Assembly (NCBI RefSeq): GCF_000325705.1
Contig: NC_019904.1
Location: 3,598,001 to 3,662,000, forward strand
Source of the DNA: Echinicola vietnamensis DSM 17526
GTDB lineage: Bacteria; Bacteroidota; Bacteroidia; Cytophagales; Cyclobacteriaceae
Length of the DNA stretch: 64,000 nt
Direction of reading: 5' to 3'
In this document: one piece after another, positions 38,447 through 47,348 of the stretch
Layout of the letters: every line of letters starts with the position of its first letter
Position numbering within the stretch: the first letter of the stretch is position 1
The notes under the pieces: generated by a model
The model's input: only the letters and a program-made list of their open reading frames with translations
What the model was told of the DNA's origin: nothing
The model's database searches: none
Position numbers and translations under genes: made by a program

Positions 38447-39565
38447 ATGACCAAGTTCAATTATATGTTTGTCCTTGCTGCCCTTTTGATGGTGGCAGCC
38501 TGTTCGAATGAAGTGAAAGAAGAAGCTTTTGATGGTGAAGTCATCATCAGTGGAAAGCTGGCAAATACGCCAGAAGGTGAGCTCATACTTTCAAAATATA
38601 CGGATAATAGTGTAGAGCCGATTGATACCTTAAAAGTAAAGGACAATGGGAAGTTTGAATACAGCCTTAGCTTGGAGGGGCCAGCGTTTTACGAACTGGA
38701 TCTTTTTGGTGTAAAACAGGTGCGATTGGCGCTTTATAATGAAGATGTAACCGTGGATTATGATTTTGATAATGAAGAGAGTTTGGCCGTCAGCGGGTCA
38801 TTTGATACGGAGCAAGTGGGAAAAGTAGATCAATTGGCAGAGGATTATCAAGCGCAAATCAACCAACTCAACAGTGAATATTATGAAGCGCTCTCCGCTA
38901 AGGATGAGGCAGCAGTAAAAAGTATCCAAGAAAAAGCGTTGAGCTTGGAGTCTGATCATTCTGAAAAGGTAAAAAGTACCATTGATGGGATGAATGGGAG
39001 TTTTGCAGCCTTGGCAGCCGTAGGAATGCTGAACCCACGAAACGATTTTTCCTACATCGATAGTTTGGTGACGGAGTTGGATACGAAATATCCAGAAACC
39101 AAGATGATCGTGGCGCTGAAGCAGCAGCTTGATGAAATGCGTGCTTTGAGCATAGGGCAGCCAGCCCCGGAGATAGCGCTTCCCAATCCTGAAGGAGAAG
39201 AGATCAAACTTTCAGATTTTAAAGGTAAGTATGTCCTGATTGATTTTTGGGCTGCTTGGTGTAAACCTTGTAGAGAGGAAAACCCTAATGTGGTAAGACT
39301 GTACAATGAATACCATGAGAAAGGGTTTGAAGTGTTTGGTGTTTCTTTGGACAGAAGCAAAGATGCATGGACCAAGGCCATTGAAGAAGATAACCTTACA
39401 TGGACACATGTGTCGGATTTGAAATATTTCAATTCCGAAGCTGCGGCTACTTATAAAATCAATGCGATTCCTGCTACATATATGATTGATCCTGAGGGGA
39501 AAATTATTGCAAAGGACCTGAGAGGGCCGGCTTTGGAAAATAAATTAAAAGAAATTTTCGAATAA
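38447..39565 (+). CDS. TlpA-family thiol:disulfide oxidoreductase lipoprotein (DUF4369 + AhpC/TSA)
   Basis: 372 residues. Lipoprotein signal with Cys19 (VAACS). Residues ~28-120 form a DUF4369-like beta domain, 121-232 a helical linker, and 236-372 a thioredoxin-fold domain with the redox motif WCKPC (Cys272, Cys275) and a cis-Pro (INAIPATYMID, about 341). Expected in the periplasm, reducing disulfides of envelope proteins such as c-type cytochromes or secreted enzymes. It begins 4 nt after gatB. The next gene begins 73 nt later on the same strand. Confidence 0.92.
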   Translation: MTKFNYMFVLAALLMVAACSNEVKEEAFDGEVIISGKLANTPEGELILSKYTDNSVEPIDTLKVKDNGKFEYSLSLEGPAFYELDLFGVKQVRLALYNEDVTVDYDFDNEESLAVSGSFDTEQVGKVDQLAEDYQAQINQLNSEYYEALSAKDEAAVKSIQEKALSLESDHSEKVKSTIDGMNGSFAALAAVGMLNPRNDFSYIDSLVTELDTKYPETKMIVALKQQLDEMRALSIGQPAPEIALPNPEGEEIKLSDFKGKYVLIDFWAAWCKPCREENPNVVRLYNEYHEKGFEVFGVSLDRSKDAWTKAIEEDNLTWTHVSDLKYFNSEAAATYKINAIPATYMIDPEGKIIAKDLRGPALENKLKEIFE

Positions 39566-39638
39566 TGGAATGCTTTTTGTTCAAGAGCAATAGCCGGAAT
39601 TTAAATATCCATCGTACTTAATTATTAATCTATCTAAC

Positions 39639-40106
39639 ATGAAAAAAAGTAGTTTTAAATCACCACTAAGCAGGTTAGTCACCCTCGTCCTTTTTGGGTT
39701 GTTAGCCATGGGTGCTTGTAAGAGTAAGAAGAAAGTAGTAGAAGCTGCTCCAGAGCCCGCACCAGTGGAAGAGCCGGCACCTGCTCCTGCTCCAGAACCA
39801 GAGCCTACCGCAGAAGAAGTAGCCGTAGGGAAATTGGAAGGGTATTTCTCCACCATCGCATCTGCCAGCAGCGTACAAAGTGCCAACAGTTCTATCCAAG
39901 AAGCATTGAGTATGTTTTCGAATCAAAACACACCTGTTTTGATCGTAATTCATGAGGAAAATGGTATTAAGGATTATGATGAGCCTACGACCATTGCCAA
40001 GTACCTTAATTACCTTAAGGATACCAAGAAGAACCTAAACTTCATCAGTGATGTAAGACTGGATGGTAGTGGAAAAATCACTGAACTGGAACTTCGTCGT
40101 AGATAA
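39639..40106 (+). CDS. Small lipoprotein with Pro/Glu/Ala-rich linker, first gene of a four-gene envelope cluster
   Basis: 155 residues. Signal ends at Cys27 (LAMGACKSKKK). Residues ~37-60 are a Pro-Ala-Glu-rich low-complexity linker, suggesting a spacer that lets the globular part reach away from the membrane. Residues ~65-155 hold a compact domain with EALSMFSNQNTPVLIVIHEE and a TTIAKYLNYLKDTKK segment, and it ends in DGSGKITELELRRR. I recognise this as a Bacteroidota-specific lipoprotein type without function. It is followed after 25 nt by the next gene of the cluster. Confidence 0.72.
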   Translation: MKKSSFKSPLSRLVTLVLFGLLAMGACKSKKKVVEAAPEPAPVEEPAPAPAPEPEPTAEEVAVGKLEGYFSTIASASSVQSANSSIQEALSMFSNQNTPVLIVIHEENGIKDYDEPTTIAKYLNYLKDTKKNLNFISDVRLDGSGKITELELRRR

Positions 40107-40131
40107 TAAAGGAACACAGAATTAAATAACC

Positions 40132-40710
40132 ATGAAAAAACATATTCAAGCATTCATATTACTGTTTTTTGCGACCGGCCTTATAGCGGCAGCGCAATCT
40201 GATAACATCAGCCCTCAAAGGAAGCAGGCCATTGATTCATTGGCACTAGAAAAGGTAAAAGACCTTAGTAAATACATCAGCATTATCGGCAGCAAGGATA
40301 CCCAGTTTTCTGAGGCAAACCGTGTGATGGACCGTGCAGAGGAGCTATTTGCACCGGGATCTGAAATGGGTGTTTCTTCCTTGAGCTCTCAAGATGTAGC
40401 TTATTATCCGGTGAGAAGGTATTTCGAGCGGTTAATGGCCCTCAATTATGATAATGTGACCATTAGCTGGTATGATATCCACTATATCTCTGATCTGGAA
40501 AGACAACCTGACGGTAGGTATGTTGGAGTCGTGACGATCTATCAGCGATTTGAAGGAACTTCTGTAGAGACAGGTCTAAATTATAAAGATACCACCAAAA
40601 AAGACATCACCATTTACGTAGAGAAAAAACAAACGCAGGTAGCCGGAAGAACTATCGAGTTTTGGGATGTGATGCTGGGTGATATTAGAGTGACTGAAAC
40701 TTCCGCATGA
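40132..40710 (+). CDS. Exported protein, unknown, second gene of the cluster
   Basis: 192 residues with a Sec signal peptide (ends near residue 22, IAAAQ). The mature part has a helical start (KQAIDSLALEKVKDLSKYISIIGSKDTQF), then beta strands with VTISWYDIHYISDLE and a GRYVGVVTIYQRFEG region. The pattern (I/V)GS(K/E)(D/E)T followed by a helix and a long beta meander is shared with the N-terminal 180 residues of the LRR protein two genes on, suggesting a common domain. The stop codon overlaps the next ATG (ATGA), so they are translationally coupled. Function unknown. Confidence 0.7.
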   Translation: MKKHIQAFILLFFATGLIAAAQSDNISPQRKQAIDSLALEKVKDLSKYISIIGSKDTQFSEANRVMDRAEELFAPGSEMGVSSLSSQDVAYYPVRRYFERLMALNYDNVTISWYDIHYISDLERQPDGRYVGVVTIYQRFEGTSVETGLNYKDTTKKDITIYVEKKQTQVAGRTIEFWDVMLGDIRVTETSA

Positions 40711-41549
40711 AGAAATTAAGCTTATTAGCAATTATCATTATTTCATCCATACAATTTGTCTCGGGGCAGGGCTTAGGCGGCCCCGGGCAAATTAAGGATG
40801 ATGGCAGATTCGCTGCCTCTACCAAACAACTAAACCAATTCTTTAGAAGATTTAATGCCGAAGAGAGTGAGGACGGCATGACGCGTTATCATCAGGGAGA
40901 TGAAATGTATCATAACCGTGACCTTCGCATAAAATATGTCAATTTACTTTTTGATAATGAAACCTCAAATATTACCAAAAGCCTAAAGCAGGACTTTGTT
41001 GCCCATGTGACGGCTGAAAATTACCCGCAATATTTGAATTTTCACAGGGACAATTGGTTTGCTGAGGTGTCGTCTGTATTTACATTCAAAGGGAAAAGGA
41101 CCAATGTAACCCTATTTATGGAGATTCAGCCAGAAGGGCTTGGTTTTGAATGGGTCATTAAAAAGGTTGCCTTTGATGGTTTCAAACCTTACTTCGACAA
41201 GAAAGAAGGTCAAAACAAACCATTTCTGCATCCACTAAGCCATGAATTAGGTTTTATGAACCTCAGAAAGGCACTTCAGGATAATTCTACTCCTGAATCC
41301 TATACCCCAGATGATTATGAACCCGATTATTTGACACTGTTTCTTTACGAGATCAAAAGTGGCAATATGAAATTTGAAACGGTGAATGGAGTTAAGTTTC
41401 ACTTCTTCCAAATTGAAGATTGGTATTTTGAAGTTTCTCAATTTAACCGTCCCGGATTCAATACCGGTTGGCTCATGAGTAACCTTACTAAGGTGGACAA
41501 TGAAGAAGAAAAGCAGGCTATTTTAAATTATATCTATGATCAGAAGTAG
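40707..41549 (+). CDS. Exported protein, unknown, third gene of the cluster
   Basis: 280 residues with a signal peptide (ends near FVSGQ, about residue 20). A helical region with QLNQFFRRFNAEESEDGM and conserved NRDLRIKYVNLLFDNE is followed by beta strands with VSSVFTFKGKRTNVTLFMEI and WVIKKVAFDGF. It ends with FEVSQFNRPGFNTGWLMSNL (about 248-267). It overlaps its neighbours by 4 and 14 nt, so the three genes form a tight unit. No family recognised; periplasmic or outer-membrane associated by signal. Confidence 0.7.
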   Translation: MKKLSLLAIIIISSIQFVSGQGLGGPGQIKDDGRFAASTKQLNQFFRRFNAEESEDGMTRYHQGDEMYHNRDLRIKYVNLLFDNETSNITKSLKQDFVAHVTAENYPQYLNFHRDNWFAEVSSVFTFKGKRTNVTLFMEIQPEGLGFEWVIKKVAFDGFKPYFDKKEGQNKPFLHPLSHELGFMNLRKALQDNSTPESYTPDDYEPDYLTLFLYEIKSGNMKFETVNGVKFHFFQIEDWYFEVSQFNRPGFNTGWLMSNLTKVDNEEEKQAILNYIYDQK

Positions 41550-43983
41550 GCTATATATCATCTTATGGGGATTGATCCTTGTGCCAGGAATGGTATGTTC
41601 CCAAGATTTGGGATCTTATTCCAAGCAGGAAGTGAAAGACTTTTCCCAAAAAGTGGAAGATCAGATACAATTTCTGGAGTATTTCCTCAATACCGTAGGA
41701 AGTGAAGAGACTTCTGCGCGGGATAAGGATGTGATTATCACGGAAAGTTATAAGAAGATTTTTCGTGATGATAAGGTACAGGTAGAGGATGACCTCTTAC
41801 TGGATCGACAGGTCATTACAAATAAGGATGTGCCGGCGTACCTAAAGGACGTAGAGTTTTTCTTTAAAGATGCCAGTTTTAAATTCAAGGTGAGGGATGT
41901 GAAGCCCTTTCTCCGCGATAACGATGAACTGTCCTTTTTAGTCTCCATGGATCGAACACTGACGGCGGTAGGGCTGGATGATGAGGCCATCGAGAATACC
42001 AAACCGCGATTTGTGGAAGTAAACCTGAATCCTCAGTCCAATGAGCTTAAAATAGCCAGTATTTATACCACTAAACTCAGCAGGGACGAGGAGCTTACCG
42101 AATGGTGGAGCAATCTTTCGTTGGAGTGGGAGACGTATTTCAGAGAGCAATTTGGATTGATGGAAGATTCCATCACCATTGACCATCTGAATAGAATCAG
42201 TGCGATGGACAGTCTGGACCTTTCTGGAAATAGCCTTATCCAAGACCTGAGTCCACTGGAATCCTTGCGGGATCTTAAGTACATTGATATCAGCAATACC
42301 ATGATTCAGGAGCTTGGGCCGATCAGTAATGTTACTTATTTGGCTTATTTGGATGTTTCCAATACGCCCACTGCAGATATTCAGTTTGTGAAGTATTCCG
42401 ATAATTTAGAATACCTGAACATATCCAATACCTTGATCGAAAATATCGATGACCTTACCTCTTTGACGAATTTAAAGGTGCTGGTTGCCGAAAACACCCC
42501 TTTGATGAGCTTTGCTGGGTTAAATTCATTTTCGGGATTAGAGGAGCTTAACATGGAGAAAAGTGGTCTAAACAATGTGGAGAACATCCATCAGTTGACC
42601 AATTTAAAACGGTTAAATATCAGTGGTAATTATTTGATCAATTTTGAGTTTTTAGCCGATCTTAAGAATCTAGAAGAAATTAATCTTTCAAGGACGAATG
42701 TAGGCAGCCTGGAGCCGCTAAAAGACCTGGAGCATTTGGAAGTGGTTAAAATCAATGAAACCACGGTGAATAGTCTCGAGCCTTTGGATCAAAAGGATGG
42801 TTTGGCGACAGTTTATGCAGACAGAACTGAAATTGCAGAGGAACAGGCCAATGCCTTCGCGGTGAGCAACAGGAGGGTGTTATTGATCCATAATGTTGAA
42901 AATTTACAGACGTGGTGGACTACGCTTCCTGAAGGTTGGGAAGCTGTTCTCAGGAAGTATATTCCGGGGAATAGGAGTCGCATGCCTTCAGTGGAAGAGA
43001 TCAGTAGGATAGTGGGCATGGATTCATTGGACCTTTCAGGCAGTGAAATCATCAATTTACGTCCCGTTATCAAGTTTAAGAAATTGATCTCATTGAAATT
43101 TGATGATACTAAGATCCATGAGCTAAGCCCAGTGAGAGAGCTTCAAACTTTGAAGCAGCTATCGGCTAATTTCACCCCAATAACCAATGTGGAAGATATC
43201 GGTAAGGTAAATGGGCTGGAGAGAATTTCATTGAAGGAAACCCTGATCAGTAGTATCGAGCCGTTGCAGAAATTATATCGACTCGAATTTCTTGACATTG
43301 ATCATACAGACGTGCCCAAATGGGAGGTACAGACGGTATTACAAGTAGTTCCCGACGCCAATATAATTTTCAGATCAGATGAGCTGAAAGGTTGGTGGAA
43401 TAGTTTGGATGGTGTTTGGCAATCTATTTTCGTGGAACAATTTAATATTTCTACGGAACCTAATTCAAGGGAATTGCACAAACTTACCTCCAATAGGGTT
43501 TTGAAGATTCAACGGAAAAGTATTCAGAACTTAAGGCCATTGGTAGATTTTATCAATTTGCAAACGCTTCAAATCTACGATGTGCCATTACATGATATTT
43601 CAGACTTAGCAAGTTTTGAACTGATCAAAAATCTGAGCATCACCCAAGCACCGATCACCACAGTAGAGCCTTTGGCTGGTTTAAAAACCTTGGAGCATCT
43701 CAACCTATCCAATACGGGGATAGAGGATCTCCGTCCGCTAGAGGGATTGACGGATTTAGAAACGTTGATTCTGTCGGGAACAAGCGTGAGACGGTTGAGA
43801 GGACTGGATACGCTGCATAAGCTTGAGGAACTTGATATTGCCAGTACCGATGTGCGCAGCATTAGGGATATAGAAGACCTAAGAGGATTAAAAAAACTCA
43901 GCTGCTTCAATACCCGCATCAATAGCAGGCAAATCGATCGATTCAAAGAATCAAATCCTGAATGTGAGGTAAGGTATTATTAG
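41536..43983 (+). CDS. Exported leucine-rich-repeat protein with three Trp-Trp modules, last gene of the cluster
   Basis: 815 residues, signal peptide ending near VCSQ. Residues 24-185: domain like the mature part of the second gene's product. After that come three modules, each starting with WWxxL(x)n W (Trp190-191, Trp460-461, Trp620-621), a helix, an xMDSLDLSG-like strand, and then bacterial LRRs of about 22-23 residues (LxxLxxLxIxxTxI type; for example LEYLNISNTLIENIDDL). About 15 repeats in total: about nine, four and six per module. It ends at a C-terminal cap with Cys. LRR surfaces bind proteins; likely a surface or periplasmic ligand binder. Function unknown. Confidence 0.82.
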   Translation: MIRSRLYIILWGLILVPGMVCSQDLGSYSKQEVKDFSQKVEDQIQFLEYFLNTVGSEETSARDKDVIITESYKKIFRDDKVQVEDDLLLDRQVITNKDVPAYLKDVEFFFKDASFKFKVRDVKPFLRDNDELSFLVSMDRTLTAVGLDDEAIENTKPRFVEVNLNPQSNELKIASIYTTKLSRDEELTEWWSNLSLEWETYFREQFGLMEDSITIDHLNRISAMDSLDLSGNSLIQDLSPLESLRDLKYIDISNTMIQELGPISNVTYLAYLDVSNTPTADIQFVKYSDNLEYLNISNTLIENIDDLTSLTNLKVLVAENTPLMSFAGLNSFSGLEELNMEKSGLNNVENIHQLTNLKRLNISGNYLINFEFLADLKNLEEINLSRTNVGSLEPLKDLEHLEVVKINETTVNSLEPLDQKDGLATVYADRTEIAEEQANAFAVSNRRVLLIHNVENLQTWWTTLPEGWEAVLRKYIPGNRSRMPSVEEISRIVGMDSLDLSGSEIINLRPVIKFKKLISLKFDDTKIHELSPVRELQTLKQLSANFTPITNVEDIGKVNGLERISLKETLISSIEPLQKLYRLEFLDIDHTDVPKWEVQTVLQVVPDANIIFRSDELKGWWNSLDGVWQSIFVEQFNISTEPNSRELHKLTSNRVLKIQRKSIQNLRPLVDFINLQTLQIYDVPLHDISDLASFELIKNLSITQAPITTVEPLAGLKTLEHLNLSNTGIEDLRPLEGLTDLETLILSGTSVRRLRGLDTLHKLEELDIASTDVRSIRDIEDLRGLKKLSCFNTRINSRQIDRFKESNPECEVRYY

Positions 43984-44003
43984 ACTTCCCATAAATGGAA
44001 TGA

Positions 44004-44037
44004 AGGCCGTGGCAGAAATTTTTGTCACGGCTTTTTT
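44004..44037 (+). terminator. Terminator of the LRR cluster
   Basis: GCCGTG (44006-44011) / CACGGC (44026-44031) stem with additional inner pairing, followed by six Ts. Confidence 0.8.
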
Positions 44038-44154
44038 ATGGGAAATTGTTTCAAGAAAAGTATGTGCCAAATGTAAAGTTGTGGAGTGTCCGTTTACGTA
44101 ATGGTTAACCCACGGATAGCTATAAATACCACAAAGCCGCAAAGACACCAATTG

Positions 44155-44262
44155 GATGCTGTAACCTGCCCTGAAAGGAACTGAAAATTGCGTTGTGCCT
44201 GAGTGACTTCGTGGCGTATGATTGTCCCGATAAATAAATTGATGCCCTCCAGAAATACAGCT
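44155..44262 (+). repeat. Family 2 repeat, copy 1 (direct repeat)
   Basis: GGATGCTGTAACCTGCCCTG, AAAGGAACTGAAAATTGC, GTGACTTCGTGGCGTATGA and GATAAATAAATTGATGCCC occur in the same order at 44679-44790 with few changes. The family has the GTGCCTT..GTG(A/G)C core seen again at 61905-62640. Confidence 0.7.
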
Positions 44263-44678
44263 TTATCTGCAGTGATCCTCTGTTGGTAGCAAAAGCCTGT
44301 TAATGGAAGGCAAGAAAACATCCCGTCAGTGCCATAGGTAAGGAAATGATGTGGCAGTAGGATTTAGTCCCTACAGATTCCTCAGCACAAGCCCTGGAAG
44401 GGCGTCATCACAGTAGCCATGGGGAAAACCCATGGTTAAATCATTGATCTAAGGTTTCCTGTTTTAGCGGCATGGTCTTCACTACTCCCTCTTAAATTTC
44501 CGCTAAAACCCATCCACGTCACAGATAATAAAGGATGAATATTGATGAAGAGGGAATGAACGATTAACGGCATGTTTCAGCTTTAGGGTCCGACGGGTAT
44601 GGCATAGAAAAGAGTCTATTAGCTTCATGGAAAAGCCATGTACATATAGAGATTCCACAACCACCCCAAGACATCATA

Positions 44679-44790
44679 CGGATGCTAAAACCTGTCCTGA
44701 AAGGAACTGAAAATTGCTTTGTGCCTTAGTGACTTCGTGGCGTATGACTTTCTTGATAAATAAATTGATGCCCCAGAAATACTGCTTGAT
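44679..44790 (+). repeat. Family 2 repeat, copy 2
   Basis: Aligns to 44155-44262 over about 110 bp (differences include TGTAACCTGCC versus TAAAACCTGTC and a few indels). Confidence 0.7.
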
Positions 44791-44811
44791 TCAAGAACAT
44801 GCTACTGAAAC

Positions 44812-44846
44812 AAAAAAACCGGGATAGCTTTAACTTAACCCGGTTT
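44812..44846 (-). terminator. Terminator of the FGE-like gene
   Basis: AAACCGGG (44816-44823) / CCCGGTTT (44839-44846), with seven As before it on the plus strand (T-run on minus). Ends the gene at 44869-45984. Confidence 0.85.
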
Positions 44847-44868
44847 GTTCTTTGGTAAATATGAATGG

Positions 44869-45984
44869 TTAATTCATTCCCAGCGTTTTTTCAGGAACAT
44901 CCTTTACACACCTAAAGCCCACATTGGAAGAGCCGCTGTCATAAGCATGTCCTTGACGGGCACTGGGCCTGTAATTGATGCAGTAGTTGTCAGAGCATAG
45001 GTATGAGCCGCCTTTGATGACCCTTTCTTTTGCGTACGGATTGGTAGGATTATAGCATTGGTTCATGTTGGCATCTAGTTTTGGGGCATTTCCGGTAAGG
45101 CGCTGGAATTTGATCGCATCAAACCAATCATCGGTCAGTTCCCAAACATTACCGATGATATCATAAAGTCCATAATCATTTGATGGGTAATTTTTGACAG
45201 GCGCAGTTCCCATAAAACCGTCTTTTCCTTGATTACCATTGGGAAATCTTCCTTGAAAAGTATTCGCCATAAATTTCCCTTGAGGTCGGAGTTCATCGCC
45301 CCAAGAATACCGTTTTTCAATTAACCCACCTCTTGCGGCAAATTCCCATTCTGCTTCAGTGGGAAGTCTTTTCCCAGCCCATTTTGCATATGCAACGGCA
45401 TCATCATAGGCGATATGAACTACTGGATGGTCCATTCTTCCCTGAAGATCGGAACCAGGCCCTTCTGGATGCTTCCAGCTGGCTCCTGGGGTCCATTTCC
45501 ACCAGTTAGATATATCCCTAGTATCTACAGGCCTGTCAGGAGCCACGAAAACCAAAGACCCTGGCTGAAGCAATGAATCAGCAGGTTTAGGCGTATCCGG
45601 GGGCAATTGCTTTTTCATCTCCTCCCATTCAGGTTTTTTTTCTGCTATGGTCACATATCCCGTTTCATCTACAAACTTCTTGAAAGCTGCATTGGTCACT
45701 TCGGTTTCATCCATCCAGAAACCTTCTACATGACGTTTGACAGCTGGCCTTTCCACAGGGTAAGCATCTTGTTCGTCAGTTCCCATCATGAAATCCCCAC
45801 CGGGGATCCATACCATTCCATCCTGTTTGCCCTGTTCTTGGACGGAAGATTGAGAGCTGGTGCTGGAATGATTATTTGCGACTTCTTCGGTATTTTTTTC
45901 TTCACTACAGGCCCATAATAGTCCTGCTGTGGCGGCTAGGAGCATGGTGCTACCAATGGGGTTTTTATTGAATGATATTTTCAT
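44869..45984 (-). CDS. Formylglycine-generating-enzyme-like lipoprotein (SUMF1 domain)
   Basis: 371 residues. Lipoprotein signal with Cys26 (LLWACSEE). The SUMF1/FGE domain fills residues ~55-365: WIPGGDFMMGT, EVTNAAFKKFVDETGY, DHPVVHIAYDDAVAYAKWAGKRLPTEAEWEFAARGG (core: KRLPTEAEWEFA), NVWELTDDW, and the active-site pair Cys330 and Cys335 (CSDNYC), followed by RPSARQGHAYDS and NVGFRC. Both cysteines that bind copper and do the oxidation in true FGE are present, so it can plausibly make formylglycine in sulfatases. No sulfatase gene is nearby; it may act on sulfatases encoded elsewhere in the periplasm. Confidence 0.9.
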   Translation of the reverse strand: MKISFNKNPIGSTMLLAATAGLLWACSEEKNTEEVANNHSSTSSQSSVQEQGKQDGMVWIPGGDFMMGTDEQDAYPVERPAVKRHVEGFWMDETEVTNAAFKKFVDETGYVTIAEKKPEWEEMKKQLPPDTPKPADSLLQPGSLVFVAPDRPVDTRDISNWWKWTPGASWKHPEGPGSDLQGRMDHPVVHIAYDDAVAYAKWAGKRLPTEAEWEFAARGGLIEKRYSWGDELRPQGKFMANTFQGRFPNGNQGKDGFMGTAPVKNYPSNDYGLYDIIGNVWELTDDWFDAIKFQRLTGNAPKLDANMNQCYNPTNPYAKERVIKGGSYLCSDNYCINYRPSARQGHAYDSGSSNVGFRCVKDVPEKTLGMN

Positions 45985-46197
45985 AGTTACTTATATTACT
46001 ATTTTGTAGCCAGTTTAGGTTCAATGGACAAGTTATGCGCTTGCTAATTAAATGAAAAGTATATCCTTGAAAGATTGCACCAAAATAAGGAATTAATTGG
46101 AGGTAAAAGGCCATTTGTAAAATTGTGCAGGAAATAGTGACCAAAATCATCTAGTTGTGCTTGCTCAATAAGGCTACGTGAAACGGATATGTGGGGT

Positions 46198-46656
46198 TTA
46201 GTGTTTTTTGGTATTGCGCTCATACAACTCGATAAAGTTTTCTACGCTAATCCTTTTTACCAGTTTACCAATAAGTTCAAAAGGAATAGCATCGGGTTTT
46301 TTAAACCTAATGCAACTTTTCCCCATGTCCAATTTGAACCTACTGAATTTGGGGAATTCATCAACAAACCATTGCATGATCTTGTCGTCTGCATACATGC
46401 CACAATGGTAAAGTGCGATAAAGTTTTTCTGGTTGGCGATGGAAATAAAGGGCAGTGGGAGCTTAGGATTGCAGTGATATCCTTTGGGATAAATAGCATG
46501 TGGCACTACATAGCCGATCATCCCATAGTTCATGGTTTCTTCATAACCGAGAGGAAGGTTGTTAAGAATCGTTTCTCGTAGTTTTATTAGAGCATCTCTG
46601 CGGTTCTCAGGAACCTTGGTAAGGTATTCTTGTGGGGTTTTAGCCTCTATTTTCAT
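46198..46656 (-). CDS. DUF1801 family protein
   Basis: 152 residues. Family hallmarks: the N-terminal YLTKVPENRRDALIKLRETI helix (quoted in short form), EETMNYGMIGYVVP, PLPFISIANQKNFIALYHCGMY and a Lys/Arg-rich FKLDMGKSCIRFKK segment (quoted partly). DUF1801 proteins are small cytoplasmic proteins (ydhG-like) with unknown function, sometimes with iron or zinc-like ligands. The membrane-protein gene 17 nt upstream on the same strand is probably co-transcribed. Confidence 0.85.
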   Translation of the reverse strand: MKIEAKTPQEYLTKVPENRRDALIKLRETILNNLPLGYEETMNYGMIGYVVPHAIYPKGYHCNPKLPLPFISIANQKNFIALYHCGMYADDKIMQWFVDEFPKFSRFKLDMGKSCIRFKKPDAIPFELIGKLVKRISVENFIELYERNTKKH

Positions 46657-46672
46657 GCTTTAGAGTATCAGG

Positions 46673-47068
46673 TTATGCTTTTGGAAACGGTTGGGTGATT
46701 CGCTCCCTTACCATTTCTTTTGCAGATTCTCCCAAAAGCACCACAGAGGATATGACCAATAGCAGATAGTTAAGGATAATGGTGAGGTTAAAAGGTAGGG
46801 CTTTGATACAATAGATGGTGACAGCAATAAAAATCAGGGCGCTTAATCCACCTCCGACGATGCCTAATTTTGGTGACTTGAAATGGGCTAAAAGGAGCAC
46901 AGCGGTAATGACAGCTGGAACTGACCACGATAATTTTCCCGAAAAAACCAAATAAGTCGCTTCTTCCCCAAATATCGCATAGCAACAAACGGCCACCCAA
47001 AATGCTGACATTACAATCCTGAGTACCTTTTGACCGATTTTTTCAATTTGAAGGAGTTGATTGACCAT
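46673..47068 (-). CDS. Membrane protein, four helices, unknown
   Basis: 131 residues with hydrophobic segments at about 15-35, 44-61, 67-85 and 93-110 and a basic C-terminal tail (REIRTQPF-like, RERITQPFPKA). No conserved motif that I recognise. It lies 17 nt before the DUF1801 gene and is likely its operon partner. Function unknown. Confidence 0.7.
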   Translation of the reverse strand: MVNQLLQIEKIGQKVLRIVMSAFWVAVCCYAIFGEEATYLVFSGKLSWSVPAVITAVLLLAHFKSPKLGIVGGGLSALIFIAVTIYCIKALPFNLTIILNYLLLVISSVVLLGESAKEMVRERITQPFPKA

Positions 47069-47290
47069 AGCTTTAGTGTTATTTTAATATGTAGTGTGGA
47101 AATAAATTAATTTTACATGATAAAATAACGTAAATTTTAGGTTTTAGCTAGGAATTTTCGGGAAATAATGGTGCACAGTGTCTTGAAGGCGTAAGATCAA
47201 GTCACGTTAAGTTTAGGGCCTGAAAAATTCCCTTATTCAAAACCTACCAAAGAAATTCAGGTATGGGAGAGCGGTTATCGCTATAAAGAG

Positions 47291-47323
47291 CAAAAAAAAA
47301 GCGACCAATTCAATTGGTCGCTT
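47291..47323 (-). terminator. Terminator of the ferritin gene
   Basis: 12-bp stem AAGCGACCAATT (47299-47310) / AATTGGTCGCTT (47312-47323), T-run on the minus strand. The loop is a single C; a wider loop may form in RNA. Confidence 0.8.
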
Positions 47324-47348
47324 AATAATGATTTAAAGAGATGTATCA

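Larger units (their letters stand above)
43984..44868. other. Gene-free repeat region
   Basis: About 885 bp holding a terminator, two ~110-bp direct repeats (family 2) and a CCATGGG/CCCATGG hairpin (44417-44435). No gene was found. Confidence 0.6.

Noticed and set aside
44417-44435. CCATGGG/CCCATGG hairpin as a terminator
   Set aside because: Seven-bp perfect stem but no T-run and no nearby gene end.
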